Source: an uncultured Burkholderiales bacterium
Lineage (GTDB): Bacteria; Pseudomonadota; Gammaproteobacteria; Burkholderiales; Burkholderiaceae_C
DNA length: 7,761 nt
Reading direction: 5' to 3'
NCBI GenBank assembly: GCA_903926695.1
Contig: CAIYKK010000374.1
Coordinates: 1 to 7,761 of the forward strand
In this document: piece after piece, positions 1-6,492 of the stretch
How the letters are laid out: each line of letters starts with the position of its first letter
Numbering within the stretch: the first letter of the stretch is position 1
The notes under the pieces: model-generated
Seen by the model: the letters and a program-made list of their open reading frames with translations, nothing else
What the model was told of the DNA's origin: nothing
Databases searched by the model: none
Program-made: the position numbers and the translations under genes

Positions 1-52
1 CCAAAATCAGCGCCAGACGCAGGTTGCTTTTCTTTTGTTCGGGCGTTGTCAT
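1..52 (-). CDS. Cytochrome oxidase small assembly protein (partial, N-terminus only)
   Basis: Only the first 17 codons lie in the window (MTTPEQKKSNLRLALIL); the gene runs off the left edge. A short charged head (EQKK...R) leads into a hydrophobic run that looks like the start of a single membrane helix. In Burkholderiales a tiny membrane protein of this kind, annotated as cytochrome oxidase small assembly protein, usually sits between ctaD and the copper chaperone gene ctaG. The position here, 12 bases after the ctaD stop, fits that. The start is well supported by a perfect AGGAGG seven bases upstream. The identity rests on context and the short N-terminus, so the function (oxidase maturation) is inferred. 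It could also be the start of a longer protein such as CtaG, but CtaG is usually the next gene. Confidence 0.7.
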   Translation of the reverse strand, partial: MTTPEQKKSNLRLALIL

Positions 53-59
53 GTTGAAA

Positions 60-65
60 CCTCCT
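60..65 (-). promoter_or_regulatory. Shine-Dalgarno AGGAGG overlapping the ctaD stop codon
   Basis: On the minus strand the sequence reads TGAGGAGG: the last base of the ctaD TGA stop is the first base of a perfect AGGAGG. It lies seven bases before the ATG of the small assembly protein. This decides that start and suggests that ribosomes finishing ctaD can reinitiate directly on the next gene (translational coupling, inferred). Confidence 0.8.
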
Positions 66-1696
66 CAGCCGATGATGCGGGTGGCGGTGCTGTCGAGCCG
101 GGGCGGCGTTTCAAAGGTGTGAAATGGCGCGGGCGACGGCACTTCCCACTCCAGGCCTTCCGCGCCCTTGCCGCCCTCATCGACCCACGGGTTTTGCTTG
201 GCGGGTACACCCTTGCCGCGCATGGCGGGCAGCACGATGAACAGGAAAAAATACACCTGCGCAAAACCAAAGAAGAAAGCGCCGACGCTGGCGATGGCGT
301 TGAAATCGGCAAACTGCATCGGGTAATCGGCGTAGCGGCGCGGCATGCCTGCCAGCCCCAAAAAGTGCATCGGGAAAAACGTCACGTTGAACGAAATCAG
401 CGACCACCAGAAATGAATCTGGCCGCGCCGCTCGCTGTACATCACGCCGGTCCACTTCGGACTCCAGTAGTAATAACCGGCAAACATGGCGTAAAGCGAC
501 CCAGCTACCAGCACATAATGAAAATGCGCGACGACATAATAGGTGTCCTGCAACTGAATATCAATCGGCGCGACAGCCAGAATCACGCCCGTCAGCCCGC
601 CAATGGTGAAGACAAAAATAAAACCGACGGCAAATAACATCGGCGTTTCAAATGTCATCGAGCCTTTCCACATTGTCGCAATCCAGTTAAACACTTTCAC
701 GCCAGTCGGCACGGCGATCAGCATGGTCGAATACATAAAAAACAGCTGGCCCGTCACCGGCATGCCGGTGGTGAACATGTGGTGCGCCCAAACGACAAAA
801 CTCAAAATCGCAATCGAGCCAGTCGCATAAACCATAGACGCGTAGCCAAACAGGCGCTTCCTCGAAAACGCCGGAATGATGTGGCTGATGATGCCAAACG
901 CGGGCAGGATCATGATGTAAACCTCGGGGTGGCCGAAGAACCAGAAAATATGCTGGTACATCACCGGGTCACCGCCGCCAGCGGGGTTGAAAAAGCTGGT
1001 GCCAAAGTGCCGGTCGGTCAGCGTCATGGTGATGGCCCCGGCCAGCACCGGCATCACGGCAATCAGCAAATAAGCGGTGATCAGCCACGTCCAGCAAAAC
1101 ATCGGCATTTTCATCAAGGTCATGCCGGGCGCGCGCATGTTCAGGATGGTGACGATGATGTTGATCGACCCCATGATGGATGAAGCGCCTAGTAGGTGCA
1201 TCGCAAAAATGCCCGAATCCATAGACGGCCCCATTTGCAGCGTCAGCGGCGCGTACAGCGTCCAGCCCGCAGCGGGTGCGCCGCCGGGCATGAAAAATGA
1301 CGACACCAGCATCAACCCTGCCGGAATCAACAGCCAAAAGCTGAAATTGTTCATGCGCGCAAAAGCCATGTCGGACGCGCCGATTTGCAGCGGAATCATC
1401 CAGTTCGCAAAGCCGACAAAGGCGGGCATGATGGCGCCGAACACCATGATCAGGCCGTGCATGGTGGTGAGCTGGTTGAACAGCTCCGGGTTGACCAGCT
1501 GCAGCCCCGGCTGAAACAGCTCGGCGCGGATCAACAGCGCCAGCACGCCGCCAATCATCAACATGGTGAAGCTGAACAGCAAATACAGCGTACCAATATC
1601 TTTGTGGTTGGTGGCGTAAACCCAGCGCTTCCAGCCGTGCGGGTGGGCGTGCGACTCATCCTGCACATGGCCGTGGTGATCTAGGACTGCACTCAT
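65..1696 (-). CDS. ctaD: Cytochrome c oxidase subunit I (aa3-type)
   Basis: Catalytic subunit of the aa3-type terminal oxidase in the inner membrane; it reduces O2 to water with electrons from cytochrome c and pumps protons. The product is 543 aa, the usual length for the family, with about twelve hydrophobic helices. Visible key residues: heme a ligands H80 (TMHGL) and H393, heme a3 ligand H391 (VAHFHYV), CuB ligands H256, H305 and H306 (GHPEVY, WAHHM), the cross-linked Y260, E258 at the end of the D channel, D109 at its mouth, K334 of the K channel (PTGVKVFNW) and the heme propionate arginines 453-454 (MPRRYADYP). Nothing essential is missing. The frame stays open upstream to 1969, but that stretch lies over ctaC. 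The ATG at 1696 is chosen because AAAGGAAA sits seven bases before it and family homology begins there. The head is rich in histidine. It follows ctaC by 49 bases in one operon. Confidence 0.98.
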   Translation of the reverse strand: MSAVLDHHGHVQDESHAHPHGWKRWVYATNHKDIGTLYLLFSFTMLMIGGVLALLIRAELFQPGLQLVNPELFNQLTTMHGLIMVFGAIMPAFVGFANWMIPLQIGASDMAFARMNNFSFWLLIPAGLMLVSSFFMPGGAPAAGWTLYAPLTLQMGPSMDSGIFAMHLLGASSIMGSINIIVTILNMRAPGMTLMKMPMFCWTWLITAYLLIAVMPVLAGAITMTLTDRHFGTSFFNPAGGGDPVMYQHIFWFFGHPEVYIMILPAFGIISHIIPAFSRKRLFGYASMVYATGSIAILSFVVWAHHMFTTGMPVTGQLFFMYSTMLIAVPTGVKVFNWIATMWKGSMTFETPMLFAVGFIFVFTIGGLTGVILAVAPIDIQLQDTYYVVAHFHYVLVAGSLYAMFAGYYYWSPKWTGVMYSERRGQIHFWWSLISFNVTFFPMHFLGLAGMPRRYADYPMQFADFNAIASVGAFFFGFAQVYFFLFIVLPAMRGKGVPAKQNPWVDEGGKGAEGLEWEVPSPAPFHTFETPPRLDSTATRIIG

Positions 1697-1700
1697 CTTG

Positions 1701-1709
1701 ATTTCCTTT
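1701..1709 (-). promoter_or_regulatory. Ribosome binding site of ctaD
   Basis: The minus strand reads AAAGGAAAT, with AGGA ending seven bases before the ATG at 1696. This fixes the ctaD start and excludes the 91-codon upstream extension of the open frame. Confidence 0.75.
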
Positions 1710-1745
1710 GGTGGGCTTGTGCCGGTGGCTTGGAGGATTCGGGCG

Positions 1746-2636
1746 TCAGAGCGGCTTGGCGGCGGCTTTTTCAGCCGTCTTGAGCGCCACCCAGGCGCTG
1801 TAGTCCTGGGCGGAAACCACCTTGACGTGAATCGGCATGTAGGCGTGTTCCTTGCCGCAGAGTTCCTGGCACTGGCCGTAAAAATCGCCGACACGCTCGG
1901 CGCGGAACCACGTATCGCGCACAAAGCCGGGAATCGCGTCCTGCTTGATGCCAAAAGCGGGCACGGCAAAGGCGTGAATCACGTCGCTGGCGGTGGTGAT
2001 GATGCGGATTTTTTTATTCACCGGCACGACCAGCGGGTGATCAACCTTGAGCAGGTAGTCGTCGGGCGCGGTTTCACCGGCTTTGGCGCCGCCGTTGTCC
2101 GACATCTGGCGCTGGGCCGTGTCCAGCGTGGAGACAAACGCGATGCCCTCGCCCTCGCCCTTGAGGTAGGCGGAGCCCCATTTCCACGGCACGCCGGTGG
2201 CCTTGCTGGTCAAATCCGCGCCGGTGGTGTCTTTTTGCGCCACCAGCACTTTGGTGGCGGGCAGCGCCATGCCGATGACAATGACAAACGGCACGATGGT
2301 CCAGGCAATTTCAACGGCTGTCGATTCATGAAAATTGGCCGCCTTGTGGCCGACCGATTTGCGGTGTTTGAGGATGGAATAAAACATCACGCCAAACACG
2401 GCCACAAAAATCACCACACAAATGCCCATCATGAACCAGTGCAGCCAGATCTGCTCCTCGGCGATCCGGGTGGCTGGGCGCGGCAGGTTGAGCTGATTCA
2501 CCGCCGGGCCGCCGGGCAGGTCGTTGACCGCGTAAGCGCAGGTGCTGATCCAGGCCGCGAACCAACCCAACCATGCGCCCGAACGCCGCCGGGCAAGCTG
2601 TGTGAGGCTGCGTAGGGTGTTTTCTGGATTCATCAT
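1746..2636 (-). CDS. ctaC: Cytochrome c oxidase subunit II (CuA subunit)
   Basis: Takes electrons from cytochrome c through the binuclear CuA centre on the periplasmic side and passes them to heme a of subunit I. The product is 296 aa. In order: a signal peptide (about residues 1-36, arginines then a hydrophobic core, likely cleaved after AYA), two membrane helices (about 64-88 and 105-131), and a periplasmic cupredoxin domain. CuA ligands are all visible: H221 (DVIHAF), C256, E258, C260, H264 and M267 ([14 protein letters not shown]). The electron-entry motif WKW is at 151-153, though the aromatic residues around it are fewer than usual. There is no C-terminal cytochrome c domain, so this is a plain aa3-type rather than caa3-type subunit. 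The start is uncertain by a few codons: a GTG at 2642 and ATGs at 2636 and 2633 are in frame and none has a strong Shine-Dalgarno. It lies between the DUF2244 gene and ctaD. Confidence 0.97.
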   Translation of the reverse strand: MMNPENTLRSLTQLARRRSGAWLGWFAAWISTCAYAVNDLPGGPAVNQLNLPRPATRIAEEQIWLHWFMMGICVVIFVAVFGVMFYSILKHRKSVGHKAANFHESTAVEIAWTIVPFVIVIGMALPATKVLVAQKDTTGADLTSKATGVPWKWGSAYLKGEGEGIAFVSTLDTAQRQMSDNGGAKAGETAPDDYLLKVDHPLVVPVNKKIRIITTASDVIHAFAVPAFGIKQDAIPGFVRDTWFRAERVGDFYGQCQELCGKEHAYMPIHVKVVSAQDYSAWVALKTAEKAAAKPL

Positions 2637-2699
2637 GGTCACTTTTTTCTGCTTTAACTACCGATGAAATTCAAACAATGCGGGCAAAGTTTGGGCTGA

Positions 2700-2723
2700 A
2701 TCAACACATCAACACATCAACAA
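2700..2723. repeat. Three tandem 8-bp units carrying stops in all three minus-strand frames
   Basis: The plus strand has atcaacac, atcaacac, atcaacaa: two perfect units and a third with one change. Read on the minus strand each unit contains TGA, and the 8-base period puts the three TGAs (2719-2717, 2711-2709, 2703-2701) in three different frames. The first is the true stop of the DUF2244 gene. Confidence 0.8.
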
Positions 2724-3229
2724 CCGGCACGCAGCGCCCAGCGGATTTCACGCGCCAGCATGGGGCGCAGTTCAGGGCGCATGTGGCGCCCGACGCGCAC
2801 ACAGCGGCCCTGGCCCGAGACCTCGATCAGCGAGCCGTCGCCATGCCAAGGCTCGACCCGGACGCATTCGCGGCTGAATTCGGCGCGCTCGGTGCGCCCG
2901 GCGTTGTCCAGTTCAATGACCAGCTGGCCGCCCTGCAAGAGGATTTTTTCCGCGTCGCCCGCGTGGCGCGCATACAGCACAAACGCCGTGCCCACGGCCA
3001 GCAGTTCCAATAGCGCAAACGTCATCACCAGCGGCGCGCCCTGCCACCAGAAAAAACTGGCAATCACCAGCGAGGCCGCAGACAAAGACAGGTAAAAGCC
3101 GACCAGCTGGGCGGACGTGAGCGAACAGTGGCGCTTGAGCAGCCACAGCACCACCGCGCCCTGCGCCTGGGCAGGCGCGCCTTGCACAGGCACGGTGGCA
3201 AAACGAAATGCCGGGGAAGATGGAGCCAT
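2717..3229 (-). CDS. DUF2244 family integral membrane protein
   Basis: Small inner-membrane protein of 170 aa, a normal size for DUF2244. It has a short soluble head, the family-like stretch LLKRHCSLTSAQL (residues 30-42), two adjacent membrane helices (about 42-61 and 65-86) with the aromatic turn FFWWQG between them, and a soluble tail of about 80 residues ending in a basic segment. The molecular function of the family is unknown. It is common directly upstream of ctaC in Burkholderiales and Alphaproteobacteria, so a role linked to the terminal oxidase is a fair inference from context only. It appears to be the first gene of the oxidase operon; ctaC starts about 80 bases after its stop. The start is the ATG at 3229, with GAAGG seven bases upstream. 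No key residues are known to check. Confidence 0.88.
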   Translation of the reverse strand: MAPSSPAFRFATVPVQGAPAQAQGAVVLWLLKRHCSLTSAQLVGFYLSLSAASLVIASFFWWQGAPLVMTFALLELLAVGTAFVLYARHAGDAEKILLQGGQLVIELDNAGRTERAEFSRECVRVEPWHGDGSLIEVSGQGRCVRVGRHMRPELRPMLAREIRWALRAGC

Positions 3230-3267
3230 GCAGCAACCTTCATAAAAATTTTTTAACCAGCACGAAT

Positions 3268-3310
3268 GACTATAGGTTTAAAGAACCCGAAGTCTCGTCG
3301 GGAAAACCCG
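3268..3310. other. Two adjacent small inverted repeats (possible RNA hairpins)
   Basis: GACT (3268-3271) pairs with AGTC (3291-3294), and inside it GGTT (3275-3278) pairs with AACC (3284-3287), leaving a symmetric 3x3 internal loop and a five-base loop. Next to it CGGG-AAAA-CCCG (3299-3310) forms a second short stem. They would fall at or before the start of the oxidase operon transcript. No run of T follows on either strand, so they do not look like terminators. Confidence 0.3.
3269..3274 (-). promoter_or_regulatory. Candidate -10 box for the oxidase operon
   Basis: The minus strand reads TATAGT, five of six matches to the sigma-70 -10 consensus, about 40 bases upstream of the DUF2244 start. 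No good -35 hexamer lies 16-18 bases further upstream, so this is only a candidate. Confidence 0.25.
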
Positions 3311-3517
3311 CGCAATTGGCTTTTAAAAAGTAATTTGGGTGAATTTTTACGATTTTTTCCACCCACAATTCCGCGTTTAGGGGATACCGAAAAATTTAAT
3401 AAAACCGGACGGCGCGCAACTACAATTCAAGAAACCATTTTTCTGTATCAACAATTTAACCATCTCGGGCAATAAAAACTGTTTCCGTTAAATGAACCGA
3501 CCGGAATGCAGCCCGGC

Positions 3518-3527
3518 TTGATATCAA
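3518..3527. promoter_or_regulatory. Perfect 10-bp palindrome TTGATATCAA upstream of the chitinase
   Basis: TTGATATCAA is its own reverse complement and lies 27 bases before the chitinase ATG, inside AT-rich DNA where a promoter is expected. It could be a repressor half-site pair, or chance in AT-rich sequence. I do not recognise the operator. Confidence 0.25.
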
Positions 3528-3553
3528 TAAAAATTGAAATTTAAAAAACTTTT

Positions 3554-6427
3554 ATGCTTTTTTCAAAAATAAAATATGCCCCGCTTGCAGCCGTGTTAAT
3601 CGTGCTGGCAGGCTGCGGCGGCGGGGAAAATACACCCGCTAGCGCGTCCGCCAATGAAAATAATCTAAGCGGCATTGCGGCAGCAGGCGCGCCCTTGAGC
3701 GGCGTGGCGGTGACGGCCACTTCCCTGACCGGCTCGGCGACGGTTTCTGCGGTGACAAACAGCGCCGCTTTTTTTGAATTCAAACTGGACCCGGCAAAAG
3801 CGCCTTATTTGATTGAGGCCACAGACGCATCTCTTTCTCCGGCCAAAAAATACCAGGCCTTGGTGCTTGAAAATGATATTTCTGCCTCCGGCGGCAGCAT
3901 CAATATCACGCCGATTTCCACGATGGTGGCCCGAATCGTTCTGAATGAAGGCTTGGCGGGAAAATCCCCCGCCGACATCAAATCCCTGCGCCTGCACGCG
4001 GCGGAGCTGGTTAAAAAAGCGCTTGCGCCTTTGCTCGACGAAATGAATGTCGCCGACACGGCAGAGCAATTATTAACGCGCCCCTTTATTCCAACGCAGG
4101 ATGCGCTGGACAAAATGCTGGATACGTTTTCGCTGTCGTGCGAAGCCAAAATCTGCAGACTCACGCCATTAAGTACGCTGGCCCAAAATAAACTGGGAAT
4201 GCAGGATTTATTACTCGATGTTTCCAGTTTGACGGCGGCCACGGCCAGCGCGGCCCAACTGGCCAGCCAGCTTGAAACGGTGAAGACGCGCATGTCGGCG
4301 TCGGCGCCCGTGGTGGTGGTGTTCAGCGCAGCGGACAGCGGGGCGACGGCTGGCGGAGCCGGGGCCAGTTACGCAGGGAAGTTTGCGATTTACAACTTCA
4401 GCGACGCGCCCGTCAGCGGCGGCGCCAGGCTGTCGCTCGAAAGCGGCACGCTCAATGCGGCGGGCTTTTCAAACGTCACGGCGACGGTCCACAACGGCAA
4501 GTTTTCGTTTCAACTGCCCGATGGGGTGAGTCTGGCGCCGCTGATGGCGCAGTCTGCGCCTGCGTCTTATGTGTTCGGCTTCACCGGACAGGGCGCGCCC
4601 GCCGCCGTGACGGATTTGCACGGCTGCAGCCTGAACGGGAAAAAATGCCTGGTGCTGATGGACGACGGCAAGCTGTCCAGCCTCAACAGCGCGAACGCCG
4701 CCCTGAAAGTGCGCTCCTGGGTCAGTTTTCTGGCGACGCTGCCGGTGCAGCTGGCCAAAAACAAACCGACCGCCGCCGTGCCGCCGCCCACCACGATCCC
4801 GAGCACCTCGGTCAAAAGCATGGCGCTGCTGGCCAGCACCGCTACGACCACCGCAACCACCACCACGACAACCACCGCCACAGCGGTGACCACGGTCCAG
4901 TCCAGCTGGGTGGGCGGTTTTAACGGCCAGGTCGCACTCAAAAACACCAGTGCCACGCCCTGGACCAGCTGGTCTGTGCGGCTGACCATGCCCTCGGGCG
5001 TGACCCGCGTGTCGTCCTGGGGCACTTACAAGCTCAGCACCAGCGGCGCAACCGTCACCTTCAGCAACGAATCCTGGAATGGCACCCTTGCGCCGGGCGC
5101 AACAGTTGCCCTGGGCTTTGGCGGCGCAGGCACGCTGAAGGCCGCGCCAAGCAACTGCCAAATTGCCTACAACGGCGGGACTTTTACCGCCTGCAGCGCC
5201 GCAGGCAGCACGACGCCGACGCCTCCTAAACCCACTCCGACTCCAACGCCAACGCCAACGCCAACGCCCATCGTCCTGAGCGCCGAACCTCAGACCATGA
5301 GCGCGGCCAAATCGGCCATCACTAACCAGCGCGTTTATGTTGGTTATTACCCCAGCTGGAGCGACAACTGGTTCAGCAGCCTGAGCGCCACGGGCGCGGC
5401 GCTGGGCAACGATGCGATTGTCAAAACCAGCCAGATGGCGCGCATTCCGGCGGTTTATACGCATGTGATGACGGCGTTTGCCCAGCCCAATTTCAGCTAC
5501 ACCCGCGCCAGCAATTTTGTCGGCAACACCTGGAGCGGCACCGGGCTGAACTTCAATGCCGGGCCGAAGGACATCAAGCGCGCCATCGACGTGCTGCATG
5601 CGCGCGGCATCAAAGTGGTGCTGGCCGTTGGCGGTGCCAGCTACAGCAACTGGACTGCTCTAGCGGCTGAAAGCCTGGCCGCAGGCCCCATCACCACCGC
5701 CCTCAAGCAAATCATGCTCGATGTCGGCTTTGACGGCCTGGACGTGGACTACGAACTCGAAGGCACCAGCGCCGCCCGCATCGCCGAGTACAAAGGCGTG
5801 ATCAACGCCATGCGCCGGGCGGTTGATCTGGCCGGTGGCCAGCGCCTGCTGACGCTGGCGGGCTGGTCTGTGGGCGCGGATTGCACGCTACAAACTGGCA
5901 CCAGCGCAGCCGCTTGCGGCGGCAAAACTTCGTACTGGGGCGGCACCGCCGGGCGCGAGCGCCTGCTGTTTGCTCAGCCCGGTATGGCGCAAAAAATCAA
6001 CATGGTCAACGTGATGGCCTACGACGCACGCTACGAGCATTTCGACGGCCCAAAAGCCTGGGCGCTGTACCGCGACCTGTTCCCCAGCACGACCATCGTC
6101 AATCTCGGGCTGGAAACCAGCCCCGAAGGCTGGGCTGGCGCCGTGCTGGTGATCAACGATGCCGACGCGCTGTGTACCGGCTCAAAAATCCTGCAAGACC
6201 AGTTCAGCACGACCGTGGCGCAGGCGTATTCGGTGGAGCGCTACGCCAAAGCGCCTACGCTGCAGCGGCCCACCTCCAACCCGCGTGACGGCGCCATGCT
6301 GTGGCAAATTCTGAAAACCGCCACCGCCACCTGCGGCACCAGCGTCGTCGCCAGCCCCGGCACCATCGCCAGCAAACTCGCCACCTTGTACGGCCTGCAG
6401 CGCGATGACAGGCGCGCCTGGAAATGA
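3554..6427 (+). CDS. Multi-module GH18 chitinase lipoprotein with CBM2
   Basis: Predicted surface-anchored enzyme of 957 aa that cuts beta-1,4-linked GlcNAc polymers such as chitin. Order: lipoprotein signal (1-20, lipobox LAGC, anchored C21; no Asp at +2, so outer membrane expected); a carboxypeptidase-regulatory-like beta domain (about 38-120) of the type seen in proteobacterial surface lipoproteins; a mostly helical region (about 121-245, Cys pair 196/201); a divergent CBM2-like module (273-365); a Thr-rich linker (429-447); a clear CBM2 (452-547, Trp 452, 470, 473, 489, 508, Cys 535/547); a Thr-Pro linker (553-572); and a GH18 barrel (about 592-925). In the barrel, DGLDVDYE (727-734) gives the catalytic acid E734; MAYD is at 821-824 and the late barrel Trp is W917. 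The usual SxGG reads AVGG (691-694). The barrel is compact, with no obvious chitinase insertion domain. The ATG at 3554 is the only start that keeps the lipobox, but no Shine-Dalgarno precedes it. Family assignment is firm; substrate is inferred. Confidence 0.95.
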   Translation: MLFSKIKYAPLAAVLIVLAGCGGGENTPASASANENNLSGIAAAGAPLSGVAVTATSLTGSATVSAVTNSAAFFEFKLDPAKAPYLIEATDASLSPAKKYQALVLENDISASGGSINITPISTMVARIVLNEGLAGKSPADIKSLRLHAAELVKKALAPLLDEMNVADTAEQLLTRPFIPTQDALDKMLDTFSLSCEAKICRLTPLSTLAQNKLGMQDLLLDVSSLTAATASAAQLASQLETVKTRMSASAPVVVVFSAADSGATAGGAGASYAGKFAIYNFSDAPVSGGARLSLESGTLNAAGFSNVTATVHNGKFSFQLPDGVSLAPLMAQSAPASYVFGFTGQGAPAAVTDLHGCSLNGKKCLVLMDDGKLSSLNSANAALKVRSWVSFLATLPVQLAKNKPTAAVPPPTTIPSTSVKSMALLASTATTTATTTTTTTATAVTTVQSSWVGGFNGQVALKNTSATPWTSWSVRLTMPSGVTRVSSWGTYKLSTSGATVTFSNESWNGTLAPGATVALGFGGAGTLKAAPSNCQIAYNGGTFTACSAAGSTTPTPPKPTPTPTPTPTPTPIVLSAEPQTMSAAKSAITNQRVYVGYYPSWSDNWFSSLSATGAALGNDAIVKTSQMARIPAVYTHVMTAFAQPNFSYTRASNFVGNTWSGTGLNFNAGPKDIKRAIDVLHARGIKVVLAVGGASYSNWTALAAESLAAGPITTALKQIMLDVGFDGLDVDYELEGTSAARIAEYKGVINAMRRAVDLAGGQRLLTLAGWSVGADCTLQTGTSAAACGGKTSYWGGTAGRERLLFAQPGMAQKINMVNVMAYDARYEHFDGPKAWALYRDLFPSTTIVNLGLETSPEGWAGAVLVINDADALCTGSKILQDQFSTTVAQAYSVERYAKAPTLQRPTSNPRDGAMLWQILKTATATCGTSVVASPGTIASKLATLYGLQRDDRRAWK
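4838..4894 (+). repeat. Low-complexity Thr-rich linker (ACN codon run)
   Basis: Residues 429-447 of the chitinase are almost all Thr with a few Ala and one Val. They are encoded by mixed ACC, ACG, ACA and ACT codons, so the DNA is not a simple perfect repeat. It works as a flexible, possibly glycosylated spacer in front of the CBM2 module. Confidence 0.8.
5243..5268 (+). repeat. Perfect hexamer repeat (ccaacg x4) in the Thr-Pro linker
   Basis: Four uninterrupted ccaacg units plus two more bases sit in the Thr-Pro linker between CBM2 and the GH18 domain. Slippage by one unit adds or removes one Thr-Pro pair and keeps the frame, so linker length can vary between strains without breaking the gene. 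Confidence 0.85.
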
Positions 6428-6460
6428 CTAAACCGAAGCGCTATTGATTCCCCGGCAAAG

Positions 6461-6492
6461 GCCAGCCGCTCACGACGCGGGCTGGCTTTTTT
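6461..6492 (+). terminator. Rho-independent terminator of the chitinase gene
   Basis: GCCAGCC (6461-6467) pairs with GGCTGGC (6480-6486). The inner CGC/GCG extends the stem with a small bulge, and six T residues follow at 6487-6492. It begins 33 bases after the chitinase stop. On the minus strand no T run follows the stem, so it should act in the plus direction only. The stop codon of the convergent methyltransferase (6472-6470) lies in its loop region. Confidence 0.85.

Larger units (their letters stand above)
3230..3553. other. AT-rich divergent intergenic region between the oxidase operon and the chitinase
   Basis: A stretch of 324 bases without a convincing gene. By hand count GC is about 38% over 3241-3540, far below the coding sequence on both sides. 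It holds runs of A and T (for example AAAAATTTTT at 3244-3253 and TTTTAAAA at 3321-3328), two small hairpins near 3268-3310, a possible minus-strand -10 box and a perfect palindrome close to the chitinase start. Both flanking genes read outward from it, so promoters for both must lie here, but no good -35/-10 pair stands out on either strand. A 69-codon open frame at 3266-3475 has no ribosome binding site and no recognisable content; I treat it as chance. Confidence 0.8.

Noticed and set aside
1697..1969. Upstream extension of ctaD by 91 codons
   Set aside because: The extension overlaps ctaC in another frame, and a good Shine-Dalgarno marks the ATG at 1696.
2526..2546. Lipobox-like ISTC in the CtaC signal peptide
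   Set aside because: Thr directly before the Cys does not fit the lipobox rule (Gly, Ala or Ser), and a normal AYA signal peptidase I site follows.
1698..2615. Long plus-strand open frame (305 codons) opposite ctaC
   Set aside because: It lies wholly antisense to a gene with all CuA ligands. Its translation is rich in His, Gly and Arg with no recognisable domain, as expected of a shadow frame in GC-rich DNA.
3266..3475. 69-codon plus-strand open frame in the AT-rich intergenic region
   Set aside because: No ribosome binding site, no signal peptide or domain, and its composition follows the local A/T bias. Probably chance, although a small gene cannot be fully excluded.
3237..3553. Possible c-di-GMP (GEMM) riboswitch before the chitinase
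   Set aside because: Looked for because some chitin-related genes are controlled this way. The conserved GEMM core bases and the paired stems are not visible.
4469..5599. Minus-strand open frame (376 codons) inside the chitinase
   Set aside because: Antisense to well-supported CBM2 and GH18 sequence. Its composition is Gly/Arg/Ala-rich with no family features and no ribosome binding site.
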